A model generated the notes under the pieces. It had not been told where the DNA came from, searched no databases, and was given only the letters and a program-made list of their open reading frames with translations. A DNA stretch of 64,000 nucleotides from NCBI RefSeq assembly GCF_013363975.1, contig NZ_JABWGN010000003.1, positions 124,001 to 188,000 on the forward strand. Direction: 5' to 3'. The stretch's first letter is position 1. Every line of letters starts with the position of its first letter. Source of the DNA: Nonomuraea montanisoli (lineage in GTDB: Bacteria; Actinomycetota; Actinomycetes; Streptosporangiales; Streptosporangiaceae). Shown piece by piece: positions 1-6,338 of this stretch. The position numbers and the translations under genes are program-made.

Positions 1-396
1 CGGCACCAGGCCAGGCAGGCCGGTGGTGCCGATCGCCATGCCGGCCAGCCGGTCGAGATCGGGGGCGGTCTCCTCGACGAGCCGGGCGACGCGGGAGGCG
101 AGCCGGTGGAGGTCCATCCGGCCGTCCCGGCGGGGCGCCGGGACGGGGTCCTCCCCCGCCGCGGTCGTCCCTCCGGCCTCGATCCGCAGCCTGATCCCGC
201 CGCCGCCGACGTCCACCCCCGCGAGCCCCGTGCCGCCACCGGCCAGGCCCATGTCGCCCGCGAGACCCGCGTCCTCTCCCGCAAGCCCCGTGCAGGCCCC
301 GGCGAGACCCGCGTCGTCTCCGGCGAGACCCGCGTCGTCTCCGGTGAGCCCCCTGCCGCCGCCCGCGGGCCCCGTGTCGTCTCCCGCCAGACCCAT
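1..396 (-). CDS. BadF/BadG-type sugar kinase (N-acetylglucosamine kinase-like), partial
   Basis: The gene reads off the left edge; 132 codons are visible. From about residue 60 the protein has an actin-like ATPase phosphate-1 loop (GVDVGGGG), then a helix ending in DLDRLAGMAIGTTGLPG, as in the BcrA/BadF/BadG/BcrD ATPase family whose members include N-acetylglucosamine kinases. The ATG directly follows the murQ stop (TAGATG), so translational coupling with murQ is likely. Between start and kinase fold lies a glycine-rich tract of imperfect 7-residue repeats (GLAGDDA, GLTGDDA, GLAGEDA, about 21 bp period), which is not part of the usual fold. A second ATG at 252-250 would give a start close to the kinase fold. 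A role in GlcNAc/MurNAc salvage is inferred from the murQ neighbour. Confidence 0.72.
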   Translation of the reverse strand, partial: MGLAGDDTGPAGGGRGLTGDDAGLAGDDAGLAGACTGLAGEDAGLAGDMGLAGGGTGLAGVDVGGGGIRLRIEAGGTTAAGEDPVPAPRRDGRMDLHRLASRVARLVEETAPDLDRLAGMAIGTTGLPGLVP

Positions 397-948
397 CTAG
401 CGCCCGCCCAGCGCGGCGACCGCCGCCCGGACGCCCGGGGCGCCGCGCAGCGCCTCCCGGGCCTCCTCGGGCGTGCAGCCGGTGAGCAGCCGCACGAGCG
501 CCTGCGGCAGGTCCCCGTCCGCCTCGGCGAGGACGGCGCGGCAGCGCGCCTCGTCCTCGCCGCTCGCGTCGGCGAGCAGGCTCACCGCGCGCTCGCGCAG
601 CTTGGCGTTGCTGGCGACGAGCCCGACCATGAGGTTGCCGTACGTGCGTCCCGCCTTGATCATGAGCGCCGTCGAGAACGCGTTGAGGATCACCTTGGTC
701 GCCGTGCCCGCCTTGAGCCGGGTGGAGCCGGTCAGCGCCTCCGGCCCGGTGTCGGCGACCACGCCGAGGTCGGCCAGCTCGCGCAGCGGGGCTTCGGGGT
801 TGCAGGTGACCAGCACGGTTAGGGCGCCGGCGGCGCGGGCCGCGCGGAGCGCGCCGGCCACGTACGGGGTGGAGCCGGAGGCCGTGATCCCGACCGCCAC
901 GCAGGTCTCGTCGAGGGCGGCGGCGTCGGCGGCGCCGATCCCCGAGCG
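397..948 (-). pseudogene. murQ: N-acetylmuramic acid 6-phosphate etherase, C-terminal fragment
   Basis: About 180 C-terminal residues of MurQ remain, including ITASGSTPYVAGAL, the GPEALTGSTRLKAGTA loop and YGNLMV..ASNAKL, all family hallmarks of the SIS-fold etherase that converts MurNAc-6-P to GlcNAc-6-P and lactate. The N-terminal 100 or more residues, which carry part of the active site, are missing. The open frame continues upstream to 1062, but those 38 codons are antisense to the permease on the other strand and are not MurQ. The homology stops near 940-948, exactly where permease homology begins on the plus strand. The product should be inactive. The C-terminal end is intact and abuts the kinase start. 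Confidence 0.82.
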
Positions 949-949
949 G

Positions 950-1627
950 TGGTCGTGGGAGAACTTCGCGCTCGCCTGGGAGCGGGGCAACATGACCGCC
1001 CTCATGCGGTCGAGCCTGCTGATCGCGGTCTTCGTGGTGCCGCTGTCGGTGGTGCTGGCCACGCTCGCCGGGTACGGGCTGGCGATCCTCAGGGTGTGGG
1101 GTCACCGGTCGCTGTCGTTCGCGTTCGTGCTGGGGCTCACGCTGCCGATCGAGCTCATCGTGGTCGCGCTCTACTTCAACCTGCGCGAGGTCGGCCTCAC
1201 CAACTCCTACGTGGGCGTCATCCTCGCCGAGGCGGCCCTGTTCATGCCGTTCGGGGTGTACTGGATGCAGACGCACTTCTCGAACGTCCCCGAGGAGCTG
1301 GTGGAGGCCGCCCGCATCGACGGCGCCCGCGACCTCGTCGTGCTGGCGCGGGTGCTGCTGCCGATCTCGTGGCCGGCGATCACCACGCTGTCGGTCCTCT
1401 ACTTCATGTGGTCGTGGAACCAGTTCATGCTGGTCCTGGTCATGATGCTGGACCCCGACCGGCGGACCGCGCCGAGCGGGCTGGGGCTCTTCGTCGGCGA
1501 GTACACGACCGACATCCCGCTGCTGGCGGCGGCCTGCCTGATCGTCATCGCTCCCATCGTGGCCGTCCACCTGGTCTTCCAGCGCAGCTTCGTCAACGGC
1601 ATCACCCAGGGCGCGATCAAGGGCTAG
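950..1627 (+). pseudogene. Carbohydrate ABC transporter permease (MalG type), 5'-truncated
   Basis: This is the C-terminal part of a binding-protein-dependent sugar permease. Homology starts at WSWENFALAWERGN near 950 and runs through about five transmembrane segments. The EAA cytoplasmic loop that docks the ATPase is present (EELVEAARIDGARDL, about 1290-1335), and the end is normal (FVNGITQGAIKG). The first membrane helix and the start codon are absent. The first in-frame ATG is at 992, giving a 211-residue remnant, whereas MalG-type permeases are usually about 270-300 residues. No ribosome site precedes it. Its stop overlaps the convergent monooxygenase stop by about 10 bp. The partner permease and binding-protein genes are not in the window. 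Confidence 0.8.
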
Positions 1628-2870
1628 TGAGCCGGGGGCTCCTGCGGGCGAAGGCGGGGGCGTGCTCCGGCCGGGGCCCGAAGCCGAGGAACCGGGCCGG
1701 GATCGCGCGCAGCCGGGGGAACGCGCGCAGGAGGAGGAGCAGGGACCTGGGCGGGCCGGGCCTCCTGTTCGTGGCCCCCATGTCGAACATGGCGCGCTGG
1801 AGCAGCCGCTGGGCGCCCTGGACGATCACCGTGGGCGGCTGCCTGCGCCGCTGGACGGCGGCCAGGTCGGCGGTGGTGACGGCGTGCCGCCGCAGGGGCC
1901 CGGCCAGCAGGGCGGCGGTGGCCACCGCGTCCTGGATGGCGAGGTTGATGCCCACGCCCCCGGCGGGCGACATGGCGTGCGCGGCGTCGCCGATGAGCAG
2001 CAGGCCGTCGCGGTACCAGCGCCGCAGCCGGTTGAGCTTGACGTCGAGCACGTGGACGTCGTCCATGCTCGCGAGCTGGTCCACGCGGTCGGCGAAGTCG
2101 GGGCGGAGCCGGGCGATCCGCTCGCGGAAGCGCTCGATCCCCTCCCGGCGCAGCCGGGCGTCGGAGCCCTTCGCGGTGAGGTACGCCACCTGGTAGTAGT
2201 CCGGGCGGGTCAGGCACAGCAGCAGCTCGGGACCCCGAGCGACCGGCGTCACCCCGGCCGGGACGCCCCGTTCGGCGGGCGGCCTGGGCAGGCGGAACCA
2301 CCAGACGTCGAACGGCACCCGGAACTCCCGGGGCGTCAGCCGCGCCTCCCGGCGCAGCGTGGAGTGCCTGCCGTCGCAGCCCACGGTCAGCTCGGCGCGG
2401 ATCTCCCCTTCGTGGCCGTCGGCGGTGCGGTACCGCACGCCGACGACCCTGTCGCCGTTCCTGACCAGCCCGGTGGCCTCCGTCTCCATGCGCAGCGTGA
2501 ACCCGGGCTCCTCACCGGCGGCCTTGGCCAGCAGGTTGAGCAGGTCCCACTGCGGCACCATCGCGATGTGGTCGTAGGGCGCCGGCAGCGTCGTGAAGTC
2601 GCCCACCGTCACCAGGTCGCCGTCGGGGGTGGGGAGCGAGACGTTGCCCAGGCGGCTCTGCGGCAGGGCCCGGAAGGCCTCGCCGAGGCCGAGCTCGTCC
2701 ATGAGCCGGATGGTGGCGGGGTGGACGGTGTCGCCCCGGAAGTCGCGCAGGAAGTCGCCGTGCTTCTCCAGCACGGTGACCTCGACGCCCGCCCGGGCCA
2801 GCAGCAGTCCCAGCATCATCCCGGCCGGGCCGCCACCGCTCACCAGGACGCCGGTCTTCTCGACGGTCAT
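1617..2870 (-). CDS. FAD-dependent aromatic-type monooxygenase
   Basis: This 417-residue flavoprotein belongs to the UbiH/PHBH-like group A monooxygenases. It has the FAD-binding Rossmann motif GGGPAG (residues 12-17) followed by the ribose-binding acid in VLEKHG, a mid-protein TVGCDGRHS segment (the DG motif that contacts FAD and NADPH) and the second FAD motif GDAAHA (294-299). These enzymes hydroxylate aromatic or polyketide substrates using NAD(P)H and O2. The ATG at 2870 is chosen because GAAGGGA lies 6-12 bases upstream; an in-frame start at 2909 would add 13 basic residues unlike the family. It is divergent from a TetR-type regulator across a 119 bp gap with a palindrome, the classic arrangement of a repressed detoxification enzyme. 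The substrate is unknown. Confidence 0.85.
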   Translation of the reverse strand: MTVEKTGVLVSGGGPAGMMLGLLLARAGVEVTVLEKHGDFLRDFRGDTVHPATIRLMDELGLGEAFRALPQSRLGNVSLPTPDGDLVTVGDFTTLPAPYDHIAMVPQWDLLNLLAKAAGEEPGFTLRMETEATGLVRNGDRVVGVRYRTADGHEGEIRAELTVGCDGRHSTLRREARLTPREFRVPFDVWWFRLPRPPAERGVPAGVTPVARGPELLLCLTRPDYYQVAYLTAKGSDARLRREGIERFRERIARLRPDFADRVDQLASMDDVHVLDVKLNRLRRWYRDGLLLIGDAAHAMSPAGGVGINLAIQDAVATAALLAGPLRRHAVTTADLAAVQRRRQPPTVIVQGAQRLLQRAMFDMGATNRRPGPPRSLLLLLRAFPRLRAIPARFLGFGPRPEHAPAFARRSPRLTSP

Positions 2871-2915
2871 GACAGTCCCTTCTCCTGCGGGTCGCGCCTG
2901 ATCCCTCACCAGAAT

Positions 2916-2929
2916 TCATCACCTGATGA
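2916..2929. promoter_or_regulatory. Palindromic operator candidate between monooxygenase and TetR gene
   Basis: TCATCA-CC-TGATGA is a perfect 6+6 bp inverted repeat in the 119 bp divergent spacer, 46 bp upstream of the monooxygenase start. The position fits a TetR-family operator controlling both genes; no binding is shown by sequence alone. Confidence 0.5.
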
Positions 2930-2989
2930 GTACCTACTGAAGACGATACACATATGAGGTTCAGATAGGAAGCGGTACCATCTCGGTTC

Positions 2990-3763
2990 ATGGAGAGGGC
3001 GCTGGTCGAAGCCGCGCTGGCGGCAGCCGAGCGGCAGGGCAAGGACGTGGCCGAGGTGCCGTTGAGCGCGATCGCGGCGGCCGCCGGCATCTCGCGCAGC
3101 ACCCTGCTGCGGCGGCTCGGCGGATCCCGGGCCGCGCTGGACGAGGCGGTGCGGCAGGCCGGGGTCGACCCGGGCGGGCGCCCACCGGTCCGGGAGCGGG
3201 CCATCGAGGCGGCGGCGACGCTGGTCGCCCGCGACGGGCTCGGCGCGGTCACCCTCGACGCCGTCGCGGCCGCCGCCCACTGCTCGCCGACCAGCCTGCA
3301 CGCCGTCTTCGGCGGCCGTGACGGCCTGATCGCCGGCGTGTTCGACCGCTACGTCCCCGTCCTCGACCTGGAGGCGCTGGCCGCCGATCCCCCGGAGCGG
3401 ATCGAGGACACCGTGCACGCCGTCTACCGCGCGCTGGCCGAGGCGTTCGCCCGCGAGCCCCGGGTGCTGCCGGCCATCTTCGGCGACCTGTTCAGCCGTC
3501 CCGACGGCACGGCCGCCGGGATGCTGAAGGCCGGCCTGCCCAGGATGTTCGCCAGCCTCGGCACGCTGTTCACCGCGCAGATCGAGGCCGGCCGGCTGCG
3601 GCCTCTCCCCCTGCCGCTGCTCATCCAGCTCATGCTCGGCCCGATGGCGGCGCACATGCTGTTCCGGCCCGTGCTGCTGGACGCGCTGGGCGACGTGCTG
3701 CCTCCGGTGGACGAGGTCGCGCGCACGTTCGCCGAGGCATTTCTCCGCGCCGCCGCCCCCTGA
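2990..3763 (+). CDS. TetR/AcrR-family regulator with two predicted N-terminal HTH segments
   Basis: The protein has 257 residues. The second helix-turn-helix (about 71-118, AIEAAATLVARDGL...VTLDAVAAAA...SLHAVFGGRDGL) is a typical TetR_N domain. In front of it, residues 22-47 (PLSAIAAAAGISRSTLLRRLGG) look like another HTH. The C-terminal helices from about 125 should form the ligand-binding and dimer domain. A single TetR repressor is usually 190-220 residues, so the extra 60 residues make this a duplicated-HTH or two-part DNA-binding architecture. It is divergent from the FAD monooxygenase and most likely represses it; the ligand is unknown. It could also be a fusion of an HTH remnant onto a normal TetR. 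Confidence 0.8.
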   Translation: MERALVEAALAAAERQGKDVAEVPLSAIAAAAGISRSTLLRRLGGSRAALDEAVRQAGVDPGGRPPVRERAIEAAATLVARDGLGAVTLDAVAAAAHCSPTSLHAVFGGRDGLIAGVFDRYVPVLDLEALAADPPERIEDTVHAVYRALAEAFAREPRVLPAIFGDLFSRPDGTAAGMLKAGLPRMFASLGTLFTAQIEAGRLRPLPLPLLIQLMLGPMAAHMLFRPVLLDALGDVLPPVDEVARTFAEAFLRAAAP

Positions 3764-3785
3764 GCCTTTTCCGCTCCGGGCTCCC

Positions 3786-3807
3786 AGTGATCTCCAAGTG
3801 ATCTCCA
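3786..3807 (+). promoter_or_regulatory. Two tandem 11-bp direct repeats upstream of secreted-protein gene
   Basis: AGTGATCTCCA occurs twice head to tail with exactly 11 bp period, ending 58 bp before the ATG at 3866. Direct repeats with an 11 bp step are the footprint of OmpR/SARP-type activators, so this may be the control site of the small secreted-protein pair. The regulator is unknown. Confidence 0.4.
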
Positions 3808-3865
3808 AGAACGCCGAAACATGCTGAGGGTCGTCACGGACTTCTTCACGAAAGGAAAGAAGAAG

Positions 3866-4105
3866 ATGAGCCCTCGTCGTCTGGCCGCGGCCGCGTTGGT
3901 GGCCGGCGGGCTGGCGGTCGGCGCCATGGCCGCTCCCGCGTCGGCCGCTTCCGCCCAGGTCACCGAGACCTGGCACCTGATGGGCAGCTACGCGTATTAC
4001 GGCGACTGCGTGAAAGCCGGCGTCAAGGCCATTTCCAACGGCGCGGCGCAGGATTTCTCGTGCAAGCCCTCGGGCTCCCGCTACGACTTCTATCTCTACT
4101 ACTGA
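3866..4105 (+). CDS. Small secreted two-cysteine protein A
   Basis: The precursor has 79 residues. A basic MSPRR start is followed by a hydrophobic core and an AxA cleavage site (APASA, residues 24-28), leaving about 50 residues after Sec export. The mature part has Cys48 and Cys66, which could form one disulfide, and is rich in Tyr/Trp (motifs WHLMGSYAYYGDC and YDFYLYY). The ATG at 3866 is preferred over 3821 because AAAGGAAAG lies 7-15 bases upstream and signal peptides begin this way. It shares the pattern (Y/F)xxxx(D/N)CxxAG...CxP....Dxxx(Y) with the next gene 40 bp downstream, so the two are tandem paralogues. I do not recognise the function; candidates are an extracellular inhibitor, a surface peptide or an antimicrobial. 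Confidence 0.75.
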   Translation: MSPRRLAAAALVAGGLAVGAMAAPASAASAQVTETWHLMGSYAYYGDCVKAGVKAISNGAAQDFSCKPSGSRYDFYLYY

Positions 4106-4145
4106 CCCGAGCAATTCGACAACCGCTCGAAAGGAGCCCAGCAGC

Positions 4146-4361
4146 ATGAGAATTCGTACGGTGATCGCCACGGCGGCGGCCGGCGCCGCCCTCTCCTTCG
4201 GTTTCGTCGCCACGCCCGCGCACGCGGCGGGCTGGCACCACTTCGGCTATTTCTCGACCCAGCGCAACTGCATCAACGCGGGACAGGCCCTCGAAGTCCG
4301 CTACAGGTGCGTGCCGGTCACGCCGAAGTGGGACCTGCAGATCTACGTCTCCGACGAGTGA
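4146..4361 (+). CDS. Small secreted two-cysteine protein B (paralogue of A)
   Basis: The precursor has 71 residues, with signal peptide MRIRTVIATAAAGAALSFGF and cleavage after AHA (residues 25-27). The mature chain of about 43 residues has Cys42 and Cys55 and begins with WHHFGYFSTQRNC, aligning with WHLMGSYAYYGDC of the upstream gene. AAAGGAG sits 8-14 bases before the ATG. It is about 5 residues shorter than its neighbour between the two cysteines, and it ends in an acidic SDE tail where the neighbour ends in YY. It is co-transcribed with gene A and followed by a hairpin at 4374-4405. Function is unknown. Confidence 0.75.
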   Translation: MRIRTVIATAAAGAALSFGFVATPAHAAGWHHFGYFSTQRNCINAGQALEVRYRCVPVTPKWDLQIYVSDE

Positions 4362-4373
4362 TCTCCGCCCGCT

Positions 4374-4405
4374 GACACGGCCCGCCCCGACAGCCGGGCC
4401 GTGTC
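4374..4405 (+). terminator. Hairpin terminator after the secreted-protein pair
   Basis: GACACGGCCCG (4374-4384) pairs perfectly with CGGGCCGTGTC (4395-4405) across a 10-base loop, starting 13 bp after the stop. There is no T-run, as is common for actinobacterial hairpin terminators. Confidence 0.65.
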
Positions 4406-4409
4406 CGGG

Positions 4410-4940
4410 GTGCGGGCGGCGATGCAGCCGTGACGCCGCGGCGTCGGTGGTGATCCGGACCGTGCGCAGGGGGACGGCCAGGGGGTCTCCGACGGCGTCG
4501 TGCGGTGCGGTCCGGCCGCGGTCGAAGGTCAGCAGCGTCCAGTGCGGGCCGCGCAGCAAGACGTAGCGGGCGCGCACCCGCTGCTCGCCGGCGGCCGTCC
4601 GAGCGGTCACCTCGACGAAGTCGCCGTCCTGCTCCAGCGCGGTCACCGCGGCCCCCCACGCGACCGTGCCGCCGAGTTCGGCCAGGCGATCGCGCAGGAT
4701 CCGCTCGACGCGGCTGCGACAGCCACACCGGCGCGTACGGAACACCCGGGGCCGCCATCCCGACGGCCGCCTCCACCGCCTCGGACACCACCCGGTCGCG
4801 GTCGTAGTGCCGCGTCGGCACGTGCACGGCGCCCGCGCCCGGCACCCGCTCGGCGACACCGAGATCGTCGGCGACCTCCAGCGCACGCGGCTGGATCGTC
4901 TTGGCCCGCGACGCCGTACTGGGCCCGTTGACCCGGGACT
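4410..4940 (-). pseudogene. Decayed FAD-dependent aromatic hydroxylase
   Basis: Two minus-strand frames encode consecutive parts of a RdmE/PgaE-like FAD hydroxylase. From about 4935 to 4720 one frame gives SRAKTIQPRALEVADDLGVA and a helix ending VPYAPVWLSQ. From about 4720 to 4430 another frame gives VERILRDRLAELGGTV, VEVTARTAAGEQRV and RGPHWTLLTF, the usual substrate-domain and C-terminal signatures. The frameshift lies near 4712-4722. The N-terminal GxGxxG FAD motif and the GD motif region are missing, so the gene is truncated at its 5' end and internally deleted. It is probably a relic of a second monooxygenase related to the one at 1617-2870. Confidence 0.7.
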
Positions 4941-4953
4941 GAACGAGCGGGCG

Positions 4954-5400
4954 CTAACCCACGGCTGTACGCACGGAGAAGGCCACAGCGGCGACCACCA
5001 TCAGCCACGCCAATGCGATGCGCAGGGAATCACCGCGTTTCAGACTCCCCTCGTCGGCGGCGTCGATCGTCAGCAACACCATCGCCCACACCGTCACGAC
5101 AGTGACCAGGCCCAGGATGATGTACGCGGGCCACGTCGCGGACCGGATGCCGGCTATCACGACGAACATCCAAGCCAGGGCGTGCACGAAGGCACACCAG
5201 AATCCCGCGGCGGCCGGGAACGCGTCATCAGGAACGCCGGACGCCGCGTCCGACGCTTCGCCTTGGGGTGAAGCGCTCTGTTCCCCGTGCCGACGACTGC
5301 GTCCCTGCAAGAGCTGCATGACGGCGGCGATCGCTCCGATGATCGTCGCGACCAGGGCCACGAGCCCGAGTAACCCGGTGTCCGTCTGGATCGTGTCCAC
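4954..5400 (-). CDS. Four-helix membrane protein, unknown
   Basis: It encodes about 148 residues with four predicted transmembrane helices: TGLLGLVALVATIIGAIAA, GFWCAFVHALAWMFVVIAG, YIILGLVTVVTVWAMVLL and IALAWLMVVAAVAFSV. A charged hydrophilic loop (RSRRHGEQS...) separates helices 1 and 2. The GTG at 5400 is chosen because it puts a short polar N-terminus before helix 1; the frame is open to ATGs at 5490 and 5568, but that extension lies in AT-richer DNA and has no family look. No start has a strong ribosome site. It is divergent from the unknown gene at 5679 across a strong hairpin. I recognise no family. Confidence 0.5.
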   Translation of the reverse strand: MDTIQTDTGLLGLVALVATIIGAIAAVMQLLQGRSRRHGEQSASPQGEASDAASGVPDDAFPAAAGFWCAFVHALAWMFVVIAGIRSATWPAYIILGLVTVVTVWAMVLLTIDAADEGSLKRGDSLRIALAWLMVVAAVAFSVRTAVG

Positions 5401-5593
5401 CGTCCGATGATGTCTGACGCCAAGGCGCCGGCGAAAGATCGAGGACCGGACGCGAGGACCTGCGTGGCCGGACGCCAGGCGTTCAAACATGACCGGCGCA
5501 GCAAACAGAAAAGAATTCCCCGAAAGAATCCATGCATACTTCAGCGACAATAACGATAGCTCCCGCATCGGGCCGGGAATTGTGTGGGATGGA

Positions 5594-5622
5594 CTGAAAA
5601 ACCCGTTTATCGGGTTATTCAG
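5594..5622. promoter_or_regulatory. Strong inverted repeat in divergent intergenic region
   Basis: CTGAA-A-AACCCG (5594-5605) pairs with CGGGTT-A-TTCAG (5611-5622): 11 of 12 pairs, 5-base loop. It sits between two divergently oriented genes, so it is unlikely to be a simple terminator; it may be an operator or a leader hairpin. The surrounding 5440-5680 is the AT-richest stretch of the left arm. Confidence 0.5.
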
Positions 5623-5678
5623 CGAACTTCACAGGTCTATGCAGTAGACCGCCCTTCACGGAAATTCGGGAGATTCGC

Positions 5679-6275
5679 GTGATCAACTTGCTGACCGAGA
5701 ACTTCTTCCTCGCCCCGCTCGATCCGGTACCCCTGTTCATCGACGCAGCCGAAGAGCTCGAGCGCTCCAGAAGGCTGAATCCGAAGGTCGAAGAGGCAGC
5801 CTCCCTCCTGGGAGGGCGCTTCGGCGAGCTCGCGGAAAAGGATCTCAGCGATCTCATCCTCCCGACCCTCTGGGCCTCGACCCGCAATCTCCCGATATGT
5901 CCGCCTCCTAGGCCGTCATGGCCCCCAGCCCAGCCGAGCGCGACGGCCATCGACGGCCTTCTCCGCGGCGGGTATGTGCCGGACGAGACCGGCATGGACC
6001 TTCTCGCTGCGGCGGAAAGCCTGCTCGCCACCGCCTTCAGCGTGGAGAGCCTGCAACGACTCAGCAACGAGGTCGCGGCATGGTCGAGAAGCCGCGACGA
6101 CAACGGCCTGCGACTCGAAAGGCTCCGGCAGGAGACGTTCGAACTTCAGGAAGGCGTGGTGAAGGTCAACCCCGAACGCGGTGGTGGTGCCTGCGTGGGT
6201 GCCGCCGTCGTGGTTGGAGCGGTCTTCGCAGCCGGCTTCGCGGCAGGGTACGCGATGGGCAAAAGGGCCAAGTAG
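5679..6275 (+). CDS. Unknown protein with C-terminal glycine/alanine membrane tail
   Basis: It encodes 198 residues. The GTG start at 5679 is preceded by GGGAGA 7 bases upstream. Residues 1-165 are mostly helical and polar (AEELERSRRLNPKVEEAASL; LERLRQETFELQEGVVKV). The last 30 residues, after a GGG, are one hydrophobic helix with regularly spaced small residues (ACVGAAVVVGAVFAAGFAAG) ending GKRAK, consistent with a tail anchor or glycine-zipper segment. There is no signal peptide. Codon use is somewhat less GC-biased at the 5' end than in the core genes. No family is recognised. It is convergent with the DAACS transporter and shares a terminator hairpin with it. Confidence 0.6.
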   Translation: MINLLTENFFLAPLDPVPLFIDAAEELERSRRLNPKVEEAASLLGGRFGELAEKDLSDLILPTLWASTRNLPICPPPRPSWPPAQPSATAIDGLLRGGYVPDETGMDLLAAAESLLATAFSVESLQRLSNEVAAWSRSRDDNGLRLERLRQETFELQEGVVKVNPERGGGACVGAAVVVGAVFAAGFAAGYAMGKRAK

Positions 6276-6290
6276 CACCACGAAACGCAC

Positions 6291-6323
6291 GAAGGGCGGG
6301 AAGCACACGGCTTCCCGCCCTTC
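6291..6323. terminator. Bidirectional hairpin terminator
   Basis: GAAGGGCGGGAAGC (6291-6304) and GCTTCCCGCCCTTC (6310-6323) form a perfect 14 bp stem with a 5-base loop. It lies between the convergent stops at 6275 and 6339 and can serve both genes. Confidence 0.85.
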
Positions 6324-6338
6324 ATGCGGCGCGGCGCG

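Noticed and set aside
473..1627. A 384-codon fused frame running from the murQ antisense into the permease
   Set aside because: Its first 159 codons are antisense murQ; only the permease part is real homology.
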